Of a stretch of 64,000 bases of DNA, positions 18,151-27,201 are shown in pieces; position 1 is the first letter of the stretch; each line of letters starts with the position of its first letter. A model generated the notes under the pieces. The model was not told the origin of the DNA. It searched no databases and saw nothing but the letters and a program-made list of their open reading frames with translations. The stretch spans positions 1-64,000 of the forward strand of contig NZ_LZSO01000028.1 in NCBI RefSeq assembly GCF_001665785.1, given 5' to 3'. Source of the DNA: Mycolicibacterium peregrinum (GTDB lineage: Bacteria; Actinomycetota; Actinomycetes; Mycobacteriales; Mycobacteriaceae). The position numbers and the translations under genes were made by a program.

Positions 18151-19878
18151 TCACTCGACCTCCAATTCAGGGTTCTCGGCGCTGGTCACGTGACGTAGCC
18201 GCTTCATCTCTTCCCAGCGTGCGCCCGTGGGACGGTAGCCGGTGCCCGGGCCTGCATAGTCGTTGCGGTCGTTGACCGCAGACAACGGCTGGAGCTCGCG
18301 CGTCATGATCGCCGACGTCTGCAGCAGGTCACCCGAGACCCGTTGCCGCAGAACGGCCAACAGGTTCTCGGCGACATCGGAGAAACCGGTCGATTCCAGC
18401 GCCTTCACCAGGTCCAGTCCCGTGATGTTGCGGTCCATCACCTGCTGCGCGCCCTTGAGGTCTTCCAGCACGTCACGCGGGATCAGCTCGCGGCTGCCGT
18501 GCGCATACACGGCCGTCTCGATCTCGGCGTCGGAGATGGCGGGCAGATCGAGGTATGCGAACACTGCCTGCAGAGCCTTGGCCGCACGATGCCGGACAGC
18601 GAGAATCTCGGCCTCGTTGACGTGGCGCAACCCGCCGTCGATCTGCAGATCCCGCTGGATGGTGTTGAAGTCGTCGTAATCCTCGGCGTCAAGGTTGGAT
18701 CCGGCGAACATGTCGTCGTAGTTGGGTGGTGCCGAGTAACCCGAGCAGATGAAATCGGTGCCCGGCATCAGCTGCGGCAACAACCGCGCCACTCGGCGCA
18801 TCGGCGAGTGGGAGAACGACTGGTCGTTGCCCGAAGCACATTCCAGGTCCACCGCCGAGGCAATCAGATTCTCCGCCGCCACCGCCCGGATCCCCGCCGG
18901 TACCGCGCCCGGCACGCCGATGCAGGAAATCGAACCGTTCTGCAGGCCTTGCACGCCTGCGCCTTTCGCGACCAGGATGCACCGGATCTCCAGGTACAGC
19001 ATGGAGCGGCCCTCGGCGTTGCCCATCTGCACCTCGGAACCGGTGCCCGAGGTGAACCGCATCTTGATGCCACGCGAGGCATAGGCCGCGGCCAGGAAGG
19101 CCTTCGACCACGGGGTGTCATCGCCGTCGACGAACACCGACTCCGTGCCGTAGACCGAGATCGTCTCGGCATAGGCGGTGATGCCGCGCATGCCGAGTTC
19201 GAGCTCGGTGGCCTCCTCGAGAGCGCACTGGGTCAGACGCCCACCACAGCCGACCTGGCTGCCGATCTGCTGCGCCATCGCCACCAGCGGCGCATAACGC
19301 ACCACACCCAAAGTGGTTTCCACTTCCGAGAATCCACGCAGCGAGGCCTCGGCGGCTTCGCACGCGACCTGGAGCGGGTTGTCCCGAGCGCTGGTGCAGT
19401 GCGCCTGGTTCGCCGGGGTCCGACGGGCCCGCATCTTCTGCATCCCCATCATGATCTCGACGATGTTCAGCGTCTTTGCCACTTCGAGCAGCTTGGCCGG
19501 GGTCAGTGCCGTGGTCACGGCGATCACCTCGTCGCGGGACACGTGTGGGTCGACCAGCATCCGGGCGATGTCGGCCGCCGGGATCGCCATCGCCTGCTCG
19601 GTGGTCGCGGTGTCGATGGCGTGATCGGCGATGAACTGGTCGATGAAATCGAAATCGGCGCGGTCCCGGCCGTCCATCTCGACGATCACCCCTTCGACGA
19701 CGCGCACGCTCGGCGCGGGATCGAATGCGCTGTCCAGCGCGACCATGCCCACCTCGGGCCATTCCTCGACGAAGCCATCGAGGTTGACCGGCCGGTCCTC
19801 AAGGACCTTGGTGCGCTCGGACTGCCTGGGTCGGCCGGCCGTGGAATCCTGTGCCGCCGCGGATGAAACTGCCCTCAT
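18151..19878 (-). CDS. pduC: Adenosylcobalamin-dependent diol/glycerol dehydratase large subunit (PduC/DhaB-like)
   Basis: 575 aa, near family length with a short N-terminal extra segment of about 20 residues. It is the TIM-barrel catalytic subunit dehydrating 1,2-propanediol or glycerol to propionaldehyde or 3-hydroxypropionaldehyde. Characteristic stretches include VNLDGFVEEWPEVGMVAL, MQKMRARRTPANQAHCTS, FTSGTGSEVQMG and LECASGNDQSFSHSP. AGGAG lies 10 bases before the ATG. Whether propanediol or glycerol is preferred cannot be decided from sequence alone. Confidence 0.95.
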   Translation of the reverse strand: MRAVSSAAAQDSTAGRPRQSERTKVLEDRPVNLDGFVEEWPEVGMVALDSAFDPAPSVRVVEGVIVEMDGRDRADFDFIDQFIADHAIDTATTEQAMAIPAADIARMLVDPHVSRDEVIAVTTALTPAKLLEVAKTLNIVEIMMGMQKMRARRTPANQAHCTSARDNPLQVACEAAEASLRGFSEVETTLGVVRYAPLVAMAQQIGSQVGCGGRLTQCALEEATELELGMRGITAYAETISVYGTESVFVDGDDTPWSKAFLAAAYASRGIKMRFTSGTGSEVQMGNAEGRSMLYLEIRCILVAKGAGVQGLQNGSISCIGVPGAVPAGIRAVAAENLIASAVDLECASGNDQSFSHSPMRRVARLLPQLMPGTDFICSGYSAPPNYDDMFAGSNLDAEDYDDFNTIQRDLQIDGGLRHVNEAEILAVRHRAAKALQAVFAYLDLPAISDAEIETAVYAHGSRELIPRDVLEDLKGAQQVMDRNITGLDLVKALESTGFSDVAENLLAVLRQRVSGDLLQTSAIMTRELQPLSAVNDRNDYAGPGTGYRPTGARWEEMKRLRHVTSAENPELEVE

Positions 19879-19890
19879 GACTGATGTCTC

Positions 19891-20319
19891 CTATTCGCTG
19901 GTGGCCAGGATGTCGCGGCGCTCGTACACGTCGGCGGCCTCGCGGACGAGCCCGGCCAGCAACGACGCGCCGTACTGCGTCTCCAGCTCGTCGGCAATCG
20001 AGTCCAGCTCGGCCTTGGTGGAGGCGTTGGGCCGCAACGCGTTGTAGATCTGCAGCACCCGCTCGTCGCTGATCGCGGTCATCTCCGCGGCGCGGCGCAG
20101 GTTCGAGCCGAGCTGACGGCGTCCCACCTTCTCGGCGATCTGGGCCTGCAGCCGCAGGGTCTGCGGGGTGATGCGCAGATCGGAGGCCGCGATCTCACCA
20201 GACATCACCGCGTCCATGGTGATACCGCCGATCGGCGTGCCGTTGGGGGTGAACAGCAGATCCTCGCGATGGATGCTCAGCGGGTAATCGGCCGAAGGGT
20301 CGAGAATCGGTTCCGTCAT
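19891..20319 (-). CDS. pduE: Diol/glycerol dehydratase small subunit (PduE-like)
   Basis: 142 aa. It matches the small subunit in DLRITPQTLRLQAQIAEKVGR, RRAAEMTAISDERVLQIYNALRP and the C-terminal LVREAADVYERR. It is the first gene of its operon (small-large-medium-reactivase), whereas enteric operons run large-medium-small. The start has GGAG six bases upstream and faces a divergent FhuF-like gene across 125 bp. Confidence 0.92.
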   Translation of the reverse strand: MTEPILDPSADYPLSIHREDLLFTPNGTPIGGITMDAVMSGEIAASDLRITPQTLRLQAQIAEKVGRRQLGSNLRRAAEMTAISDERVLQIYNALRPNASTKAELDSIADELETQYGASLLAGLVREAADVYERRDILATSE

Positions 20320-20444
20320 TCACTACTCCAACTGACTCAGGGCGGATCTCCCACCGACGTGCGACACAACGCGAGCCAATTGTGCGCTGCATCACGTTGC
20401 ATCAGGGTTGCGCCGCAGGTCAGTGCGGCTAACCTGACCCGACG
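20320..20444. promoter_or_regulatory. Divergent promoter region between dehydratase operon and FhuF-like gene
   Basis: 125 bp without a gene. Visible elements are TGCATCA repeated twice in tandem and an inverted repeat GCCGCA/TGCGGC close to the FhuF-like start. It is too short for a complete cobalamin riboswitch, and none was recognised. Confidence 0.4.
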
Positions 20445-21158
20445 ATGGACGCCGGAAAATCTGACCCGCTCGCCGCGCTGGGCGAGTTCTTTGCCCTCCC
20501 GACGGCCGATCCTGCCGGCTGGAGGCCGATCGCGTCCCTGTGCGGCGATCAGGCCGTCCTGCACGAGTACACGATGCGCACCCGGGCGGCGACGGCCGCC
20601 GGCTTCGGAATCGACGAAGCCGACGTCCCGGTGAAGGCCGCGGCCTCCTCGGTGCACCTGTCGATCGCCGCACGCCTGTTGTCCCCCGCGCTCGGCGCCG
20701 CGGTGTGCTTTGGCAGCGTCCCACTGCTCACGATGGATTCGCTGTTCTGGCAAAAGGATTCATCACACCGACCAGCCCTCGGAAAAGCCGGTGTCGAATG
20801 GGTGACCGAAACCGACCCAGCGCGGATCGCGGTCATCATCGCCGATTCACTGATCGAAAACGTGTTGAGCCTGCTGAACGACACCATGGGACTGGCGGAA
20901 TCTCTTTCGCCACAGGTGATGTGGGGCAACATCTCATCGGCGGCCAACGGCGCGGTCACCGTACTGGCCCTGTCCCGCCCCGACGCGGAGCTCCGCGGCC
21001 GTGAGCTGGTCGCCGAACTGATCGCGATCGAACCGCTGCGCGGTACCGCAGACGTTGTGGGAGAACAGTTCCGGCGGCGCAACTGCTGCCTGTTCTACCA
21101 GGTGCCCGGGGGCGGCTACTGCGGTGACTGTGTGCTGACGACAGACCGGCACGGCTAG
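20445..21158 (+). CDS. FhuF-like (2Fe-2S) ferric iron reductase family protein
   Basis: 237 aa. The C-terminus carries the FhuF-type [2Fe-2S] cysteine pattern CC-x10-C-x2-C in RRNCCLFYQVPGGGYCGDCV, and the central domain has the family-like SPALGAAVCFGS and SPQVMWGNISSAANGA segments. FhuF proteins reduce ferric siderophores in the cytoplasm. The gene is divergent from the B12-dependent dehydratase operon and no siderophore genes are near, so a role in reducing iron or cobalamin for this operon is possible but unproven. Confidence 0.75.
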   Translation: MDAGKSDPLAALGEFFALPTADPAGWRPIASLCGDQAVLHEYTMRTRAATAAGFGIDEADVPVKAAASSVHLSIAARLLSPALGAAVCFGSVPLLTMDSLFWQKDSSHRPALGKAGVEWVTETDPARIAVIIADSLIENVLSLLNDTMGLAESLSPQVMWGNISSAANGAVTVLALSRPDAELRGRELVAELIAIEPLRGTADVVGEQFRRRNCCLFYQVPGGGYCGDCVLTTDRHG

Positions 21159-21182
21159 ATCCCTACAGGGCCGCTGCCCTCC

Positions 21183-21260
21183 GGCTACATTGCCGCTGTC
21201 GCGGCGGTGGCTACATTGCCGCTGCCGCGGCGGTGGCTACATTGCCGCTGCCGCAGCGGT
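21183..21260. repeat. Three tandem 26-bp repeats at the 3' end of the GlcG-like gene
   Basis: Units at 21183-21208, 21209-21234 and 21235-21260 are nearly identical (one or two substitutions). The unit nearest the gene contains its last codons and stop (CTA at 21237-21239 on plus), so the gene end including the stop has been copied twice downstream. Confidence 0.9.
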
Positions 21261-21635
21261 AGCCACCGCCACATCCTGCTCGACACTGCCCGCACTGACA
21301 CCGACCGCGCCGATCACCACCCCGTCGGCCTCCAACAGAACCCCGCCCCCGAACACGACCAACCCGCCGGAGGTCTGCTCCAGGCCGTACAACTCACCGC
21401 CGGGCTGGCAGATGTCCATCAGCGCACTGGTGGGCAGGTTCATCATGACCGCGGTCCGCGCCTTGCGGATCGAGATGTCGATGCTGGCCTTGATCGCACC
21501 GTCCATGCGTACGAAAGCCACCAGATGACCTCCGTCGTCGACCACGGCGATGTTCATCGGCTGGCCGATCTCCTCCGCCTTCACGACTGCGGCGTCGATC
21601 ACCTTCTGCGCGGTCGGCAGCGGCAGCGATGTCAT
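21237..21635 (-). CDS. GlcG/HbpS-like (DUF336) protein
   Basis: 132 aa. The fold is typical of GlcG/HbpS/PduO C-terminal domains: AQKVIDAAVVKAEEIGQPMNIAVVDDGGHLVAF, then ISIRKARTAV, GGLVVFGGGVLL and a final GAVGVSAGSVEQD. HbpS relatives bind heme, and PduO fuses such a domain to a cobalamin adenosyltransferase in propanediol operons; here the domain is free-standing and no adenosyltransferase is present. MTSLPLP has GAAGGG upstream. It lies between the dehydratase genes and the aldehyde dehydrogenase. Its last codons form part of a tandem repeat. Confidence 0.85.
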   Translation of the reverse strand: MTSLPLPTAQKVIDAAVVKAEEIGQPMNIAVVDDGGHLVAFVRMDGAIKASIDISIRKARTAVMMNLPTSALMDICQPGGELYGLEQTSGGLVVFGGGVLLEADGVVIGAVGVSAGSVEQDVAVATAAAAAM

Positions 21636-21657
21636 ATGCGTCCCTTCGGGTAGACCG

Positions 21658-21714
21658 CGAACGTGAGCTTGGGTGCGAGATCTGCGGGTTTCTTCGCACA
21701 CAAGCTCACGTTCG
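21658..21714 (-). terminator. Terminator-like inverted repeat after the aldehyde dehydrogenase gene
   Basis: Arms 21658-21678 and 21694-21714 pair over 21 bases with one mismatch, with a 15-base loop, starting 9 bases beyond the stop at 21723. The arm sequence resembles that of the hairpin at 10167-10223. Confidence 0.7.
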
Positions 21715-21722
21715 GCGGTGGA

Positions 21723-23246
<1,524 letters not shown>

Positions 23247-23356
23247 GGCAATCTCCTGCATTCGGACACCGAAATGTGTCGGTAGTCACTAAAGGTAGTC
23301 AGCAGTAGGTTGCAGCACAGTTGCACACGGTGCAGGGATTTCGAGACCCCGGCATC

Positions 23357-23431
23357 AGCCCGTCGGCGAGCCGACAAGACTAGCCCGTCGGCGAGCCGGC
23401 AAGACTAGCCCGTCGGCGAGCCGGCAAGACT
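23357..23431. repeat. Three tandem 25-bp hairpin repeats at the 3' end of the GAF regulator gene
   Basis: Units at 23357-23381, 23382-23406 and 23407-23431 are almost identical, with a partial fourth start. Each contains GTCGGC-GA-GCCGAC or a one-base variant, able to form a 6-bp hairpin. The regulator stop (CTA at 23430-23432) overlaps the last unit, so the gene end is again copied downstream. Tandem hairpins could act as a terminator. Confidence 0.9.
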
Positions 23432-24692
23432 AGCCCAGTTCGGAGTCGATACCGGCCAGGTGACCGCGGGCCTGCGCCCTGGCCAACGGGTCGGCGTCGG
23501 CATGGTCGTGCAACACCCGCCAGCCCTGTCGGTCGTCACGGCCGTCGGGCAGTGCCAACCACCGCCGCAGCAGGCCCAGATCGCTCCCGGTCAGCACCGC
23601 TTCGCGCAGGCCGGCGCTCAGCTCGGTGCGCAGCCGCGCGATCGCCGGTGAGACCGACTGCGGCAGCAACGCGCCGGAGTACGCATCCAGGGCGGCCGAG
23701 ACGTTCCCGGCCTGCAACGCGTCGTACACCTCGCCCATGTCGCTGGACACCGGCGCCAACAGCCGGTACGGCCGCGACTCGATGTAGCTGCTGCCGATCA
23801 CCCGTCGCAATCGCGACACCTCGGCGCGGACCGTGACGACGTCGAGGTCCTTGTCGTCGAGCAGCATGGCCAGATGGTCGGCACTCAGCCCCTCGGGATG
23901 CCGGATCAGCAGGACCAGGATGTCGGCATGGCGGCCGGTGAGAACGCTGGACTGGGGCCGGCCCTCGGCGTCGGCCATCCGCCAGCGCGGGCGGTCGGCA
24001 CCCAGCACCGTCAGCCGCGCCGTCTCGGTTTCCGGTTCGGCCGGTGCGGTGAGCCGCAGCAGGGCCAGCTGGTTCTCGACCGCCACGGCAGTGGCCCTGA
24101 CCAGGGCCAATGTCTGAGGTGTGGCGACCGCGGACCCGCCGGTCAGGTCGATGGCCCCCAGCAGCGCCCCGGTGGCCGGGTCGTGCACGGGCACCGCGGT
24201 GCAACTCCAGGAGTGCACCGTTCGGGAGAAGTGCTCGGACCCCAGGATCTGCAGTTCCCGGTCCAGCGCCAGAGCGGTGCCGGGCGCATTGGTGCCCGCC
24301 GCCCGCTCACTCCAGTCCGAACCCGGGACGAAGTTCATCCCTTCGGCCTTGCGGCGCGCGCCGTGGTCTCCCTCGACCCACAGCAGCGTGCCGTCGGCCG
24401 CGGTGATCGCCACCAACACTCCGGCGCCGACGGCGTCGTCGACCAGCAACCGACGGATCAGCGGCAGGGTGGGTGCGAGCGGGTGCGTGTTGCGCAACTC
24501 GGTCAGCGAGGCGACCGCGGCAGCCGCCCGGGCGCCCATGTCGGGGTCCACCCCGGTGGCCAGGCTGCGTTGCCAGCTCTCCACGATGACGCGACGAACC
24601 GGGGTGGTATCCAGAGAATCGGCGTCCACCCGGCCCTCGATGAACAGGTCATGGATGGCACGCACCTTCGCGGGAAGTGCCCGGGGCGACAT
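23430..24692 (-). CDS. GAF-domain transcriptional regulator (AcoR-type N-terminus, winged-helix C-terminus)
   Basis: 420 aa. Residues about 20-235 resemble the AcoR sensory part: VIVESWQRSLATGVDP, then a GAF domain ending in SEHFSRTVHSWSCTAVPVHDP and GALLGAIDLTGG. There is no AAA+ domain, which fits mycobacteria lacking sigma-54. Instead the C-terminal half has a winged-helix-like segment (TGRHADILVLLIRHPEGLSA to VSRLRRVIGSSYIESRPYRLL) and a helical BTAD-like tail. It lies upstream of the aldehyde dehydrogenase on the same strand, about 180 bp away, and probably activates it in response to an aldehyde or alcohol. Start chosen from GGGAGG upstream. Confidence 0.8.
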   Translation of the reverse strand: MSPRALPAKVRAIHDLFIEGRVDADSLDTTPVRRVIVESWQRSLATGVDPDMGARAAAAVASLTELRNTHPLAPTLPLIRRLLVDDAVGAGVLVAITAADGTLLWVEGDHGARRKAEGMNFVPGSDWSERAAGTNAPGTALALDRELQILGSEHFSRTVHSWSCTAVPVHDPATGALLGAIDLTGGSAVATPQTLALVRATAVAVENQLALLRLTAPAEPETETARLTVLGADRPRWRMADAEGRPQSSVLTGRHADILVLLIRHPEGLSADHLAMLLDDKDLDVVTVRAEVSRLRRVIGSSYIESRPYRLLAPVSSDMGEVYDALQAGNVSAALDAYSGALLPQSVSPAIARLRTELSAGLREAVLTGSDLGLLRRWLALPDGRDDRQGWRVLHDHADADPLARAQARGHLAGIDSELG

Positions 24693-24981
24693 CCGGCCTC
24701 CCACGCTTCTCGATGCGGCCACCGCTATCACGCTCCCGGCGTCGGGCCATTGACATGGCATTCACGCGTGTCCGCCAGGATAGTTGACCTGTCCGGCCTG
24801 TGATGGATCCCACCCGCTGGTCAGGCGCTCGCAAATCGGGAAATCCGCCGATGACCGGTATAGTTGGGCCACGGCGGCTTGCCTGTTCTGCCTTTGCCGC
24901 CTTCTCGATCGTCAACCGAGCGCCGCGAGATCTCACTCGCGCCGGGCAGGACGACCGCCCTCTATTTTCGGAGCTTTCATT

Positions 24982-26409
24982 TTGTCTGTCCAAGAAACCC
25001 CTGGCACCGCCGTGCCTACTTTCGCCGAGCTCGGCCTGCCCGCCGAGATCGTCGCCACCCTCGCCGGGAACTGCGTGGAGTCTCCCTTCCCGATCCAGGC
25101 CGCGACGCTGCCTGATTCGCTCAAGGGCCGCGATGTCCTCGGCCGTGGCCGGACCGGGTCCGGCAAGACGTACGCGTTCCTGTTGCCCCTGGTGGCGCGC
25201 CTGGCGACCAGCGGCACCCGCCGGGCGCCGAACCGGCCCCGCGCGCTGATCCTGGCGCCGACCCGTGAACTCGTCACGCAGATCGAGGCCTCGCTGGCGC
25301 CGCTGGCCAAGGCCACCGGCCTGCGGTCGGTCAACATCTTCGGTGGCGTGGGCCCCAACCCGCAGATCTCCGCCCTCAGAGGGGGCGTGGACATCGTGAT
25401 CGCCTGCCCGGGCCGGCTCGAAGACCACATGCGGTCCGGCCACGCCGACCTGTCCGCGGTCGAGGTCACCGTGCTCGACGAAGCCGACCACATGGCCGAC
25501 CTCGGCTTCCTGCCCGGCGTGAAGCGCCTGCTGGACCGCACGCCGAAAGACTGCCAGCGCCTGCTGTTCTCGGCCACGCTCGATGCCGGGGTCGACGTTC
25601 TGGTCAAGCGCTACCTGCACGACCCGGTGGTGCACAGTGTCGATTCGGCACAGTCGCCGGTGACCGCGATGGTGCACCACGTGCTGCACGTGGACAACGC
25701 CTCACGGGTCAACGTGGTTGCCGATCTGGCCGCCGCCCCCGGGCGCACCATCGTGTTCGCCCGCACCAAGCACGGCGCGAAAAACCTGACCCGCCAACTC
25801 AACTCACGCGGCGTCTCGGCGGTCGAACTGCACGGCAATCTGTCCCAGAATGCCCGCACCCGCAACCTGACGGCGTTCTCCGACGGATCGGCCGGAGTGC
25901 TGGTGGCCACCGACATCGCCGCCCGCGGTATCCACGTCGACGACGTCAGCCTCGTCGTGCACGCCGACCCGCCCGTCGAGCACAAGGCCTACCTGCACCG
26001 GTCCGGCCGTACGGCCCGCGCCGGCAACGAGGGCACCGTCGTGACGCTCATGCATGACGCACAGGTCTCCGATGTGCGCACCTTGACCAAAAAGGCCGGG
26101 GTCAAGCCCACGATCACCCGTGTGAACAGCATCGATCATCCGGTGCTTCGTGAGATCGCCCCCGGCGACCGGGTTTTCGGTGATCCCATCCGTCCCGAGC
26201 CGGCCACCCAGGCCGCTCCGGCACCGCGGCGCCAGGGCAACAGGTCCGGGCAGTCGGGCAAGTCGGGCCAGCAGCAGGGTCGCAACCGCCCGAGCGGCTC
26301 CTCCCGCAACGGCGGCGGACCGTCGGCCCGCTCCGGGGCCGGTGCAGGCGGACAACAGCGCGGTGGTGGACACCGCCGTCCGCGTCGCGACTCCGGCTCG
26401 AGTCGCTAG
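24982..26409 (+). CDS. rhlE: DEAD-box ATP-dependent RNA helicase
   Basis: 475 aa from a TTG start with GGAG 8 bases upstream; the longer frame to 24784 has no homology. Motifs are in order: F-x-x-L-G-L-P Q-motif region, GRTGSGKT (I), PTRELV (Ia), DEAD (II), SAT (III), and HRSGRTARAG (VI). The last 75 residues are a basic Gly/Ser/Gln/Arg-rich tail typical of RNA-binding extensions of RhlE-like helicases. The role is RNA unwinding in ribosome assembly or mRNA turnover, often in the cold. The subgroup name is approximate. Confidence 0.92.
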   Translation: MSVQETPGTAVPTFAELGLPAEIVATLAGNCVESPFPIQAATLPDSLKGRDVLGRGRTGSGKTYAFLLPLVARLATSGTRRAPNRPRALILAPTRELVTQIEASLAPLAKATGLRSVNIFGGVGPNPQISALRGGVDIVIACPGRLEDHMRSGHADLSAVEVTVLDEADHMADLGFLPGVKRLLDRTPKDCQRLLFSATLDAGVDVLVKRYLHDPVVHSVDSAQSPVTAMVHHVLHVDNASRVNVVADLAAAPGRTIVFARTKHGAKNLTRQLNSRGVSAVELHGNLSQNARTRNLTAFSDGSAGVLVATDIAARGIHVDDVSLVVHADPPVEHKAYLHRSGRTARAGNEGTVVTLMHDAQVSDVRTLTKKAGVKPTITRVNSIDHPVLREIAPGDRVFGDPIRPEPATQAAPAPRRQGNRSGQSGKSGQQQGRNRPSGSSRNGGGPSARSGAGAGGQQRGGGHRRPRRDSGSSR

Positions 26410-26427
26410 CCCGAACCAGACGAAAGT

Positions 26428-26468
26428 GTGCGGTCCCGCCCGGTCCTCTCCACCGGACGGGACCGCAC
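26428..26468. terminator. Bidirectional terminator between helicase and esxT
   Basis: A 17-bp stem with one mismatch (26428-26444 with 26452-26468) and a 7-base loop lies between the convergent helicase and esxT stops, 19 bp after one and 23 bp before the other. GTCTTTCT follows on plus. Confidence 0.8.
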
Positions 26469-26491
26469 ATGTCTTTCTGGGCTGCGCGGCC

Positions 26492-26788
26492 TCAGGCTCC
26501 CCACGCGTTGGCGGCGCTGCGGTCGGTCGCGGCCACCTCGTCGGCGCCGTCGCGCACCGCATTACCCAGCGAGAACAGGATCTCGTTGAGGGCCGCCGCG
26601 GCCTGGTTCCAGCGGGCCTGCTCGACGGCGTAGGCCTGCGCGGCCTCACGGGTCCAGACCTGCTGCAAAGGCGCGATCTGCGAACGTAATTCATCGAGGG
26701 CGGCGTTGAACCGGCTCGACGTCGTGTGGATCTCCTGGCGAACCGAGTACTCGATCTCGCCGAAGTCGTAGGACAGCACGTGATCCAT
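26492..26788 (-). CDS. esxT: ESAT-6-like protein EsxT (ESX-4 substrate)
   Basis: 98 aa, helical hairpin. The sequence matches M. tuberculosis EsxT closely (VLSYDFGEIEYSVRQEIHTT, then LRSQIAPLQQVWTREAAQAY). The turn is WTR instead of WxG, as in M. tuberculosis EsxT. It should dimerise with EsxU and be exported by ESX-4. ATG 26788 is used; an in-frame GTG at 26797, three bases after the esxU stop, is equally possible. Confidence 0.93.
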   Translation of the reverse strand: MDHVLSYDFGEIEYSVRQEIHTTSSRFNAALDELRSQIAPLQQVWTREAAQAYAVEQARWNQAAAALNEILFSLGNAVRDGADEVAATDRSAANAWGA

Positions 26789-26800
26789 GGCCGGCACCGA

Positions 26801-27124
26801 TCAGATGCCGTCGCCGACGGCGCCGAGCCGCTGTGCGTGAGTGTCGGCAGCAGCGCGCAGTGTGCGCTCGTTGGTCCGGATGGTCTCCGCGATACGGCCC
26901 AATGTGGTGTGCAGCGTCAGTGATTCGCTGTTCCAGCGGTCCACCACGTCACGGAACCGCGCCGCCGCCGCGCCACCCCAAACCGACGATGGCACACTGC
27001 TCATCTTTCCGATGAAGCTCTGCAGCATGGCCCGGACGTCGTCGTTGAGCACGTCGATCCGGCCGGCCACGCTCGTCATAACTTCGAAATCGGTGCCCAA
27101 CGGCCCCGTCGGTCCTGGTGACAT
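26801..27124 (-). CDS. esxU: WXG100 protein EsxU (ESX-4 substrate)
   Basis: 107 aa. A canonical WxG turn is present (SSVWGGAAAARFRDVV) between two helices, with Thr/Arg-rich C-terminal helix AETIRTNERTLRAAADTHAQ. It pairs with EsxT just downstream. Order esxU-esxT matches M. tuberculosis Rv3445c-Rv3444c, where rplM-rpsI follow directly; here they are 16 kb away. ATG 27124 has GAGG upstream. Confidence 0.93.
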   Translation of the reverse strand: MSPGPTGPLGTDFEVMTSVAGRIDVLNDDVRAMLQSFIGKMSSVPSSVWGGAAAARFRDVVDRWNSESLTLHTTLGRIAETIRTNERTLRAAADTHAQRLGAVGDGI

Positions 27125-27201
27125 TTCCTCTGGCCCTCCGGTCTTGTGTTGCGGTATCTAACAATTCGACGCAGCGCGGCCCGGTTTGGTTCCATCCGAT
27201 T

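Noticed and set aside
20320-20444. Cobalamin riboswitch upstream of the B12-dependent dehydratase
   Set aside because: The gap is only 125 bp and no B12-box or characteristic fold was seen; the same holds for 15125-15344.
21183-21260. CRISPR array
   Set aside because: Units are directly adjacent with no spacers; this is a simple tandem repeat.
23357-23431. CRISPR array
   Set aside because: Three contiguous 25-bp units with no spacers; tandem hairpin repeat instead.
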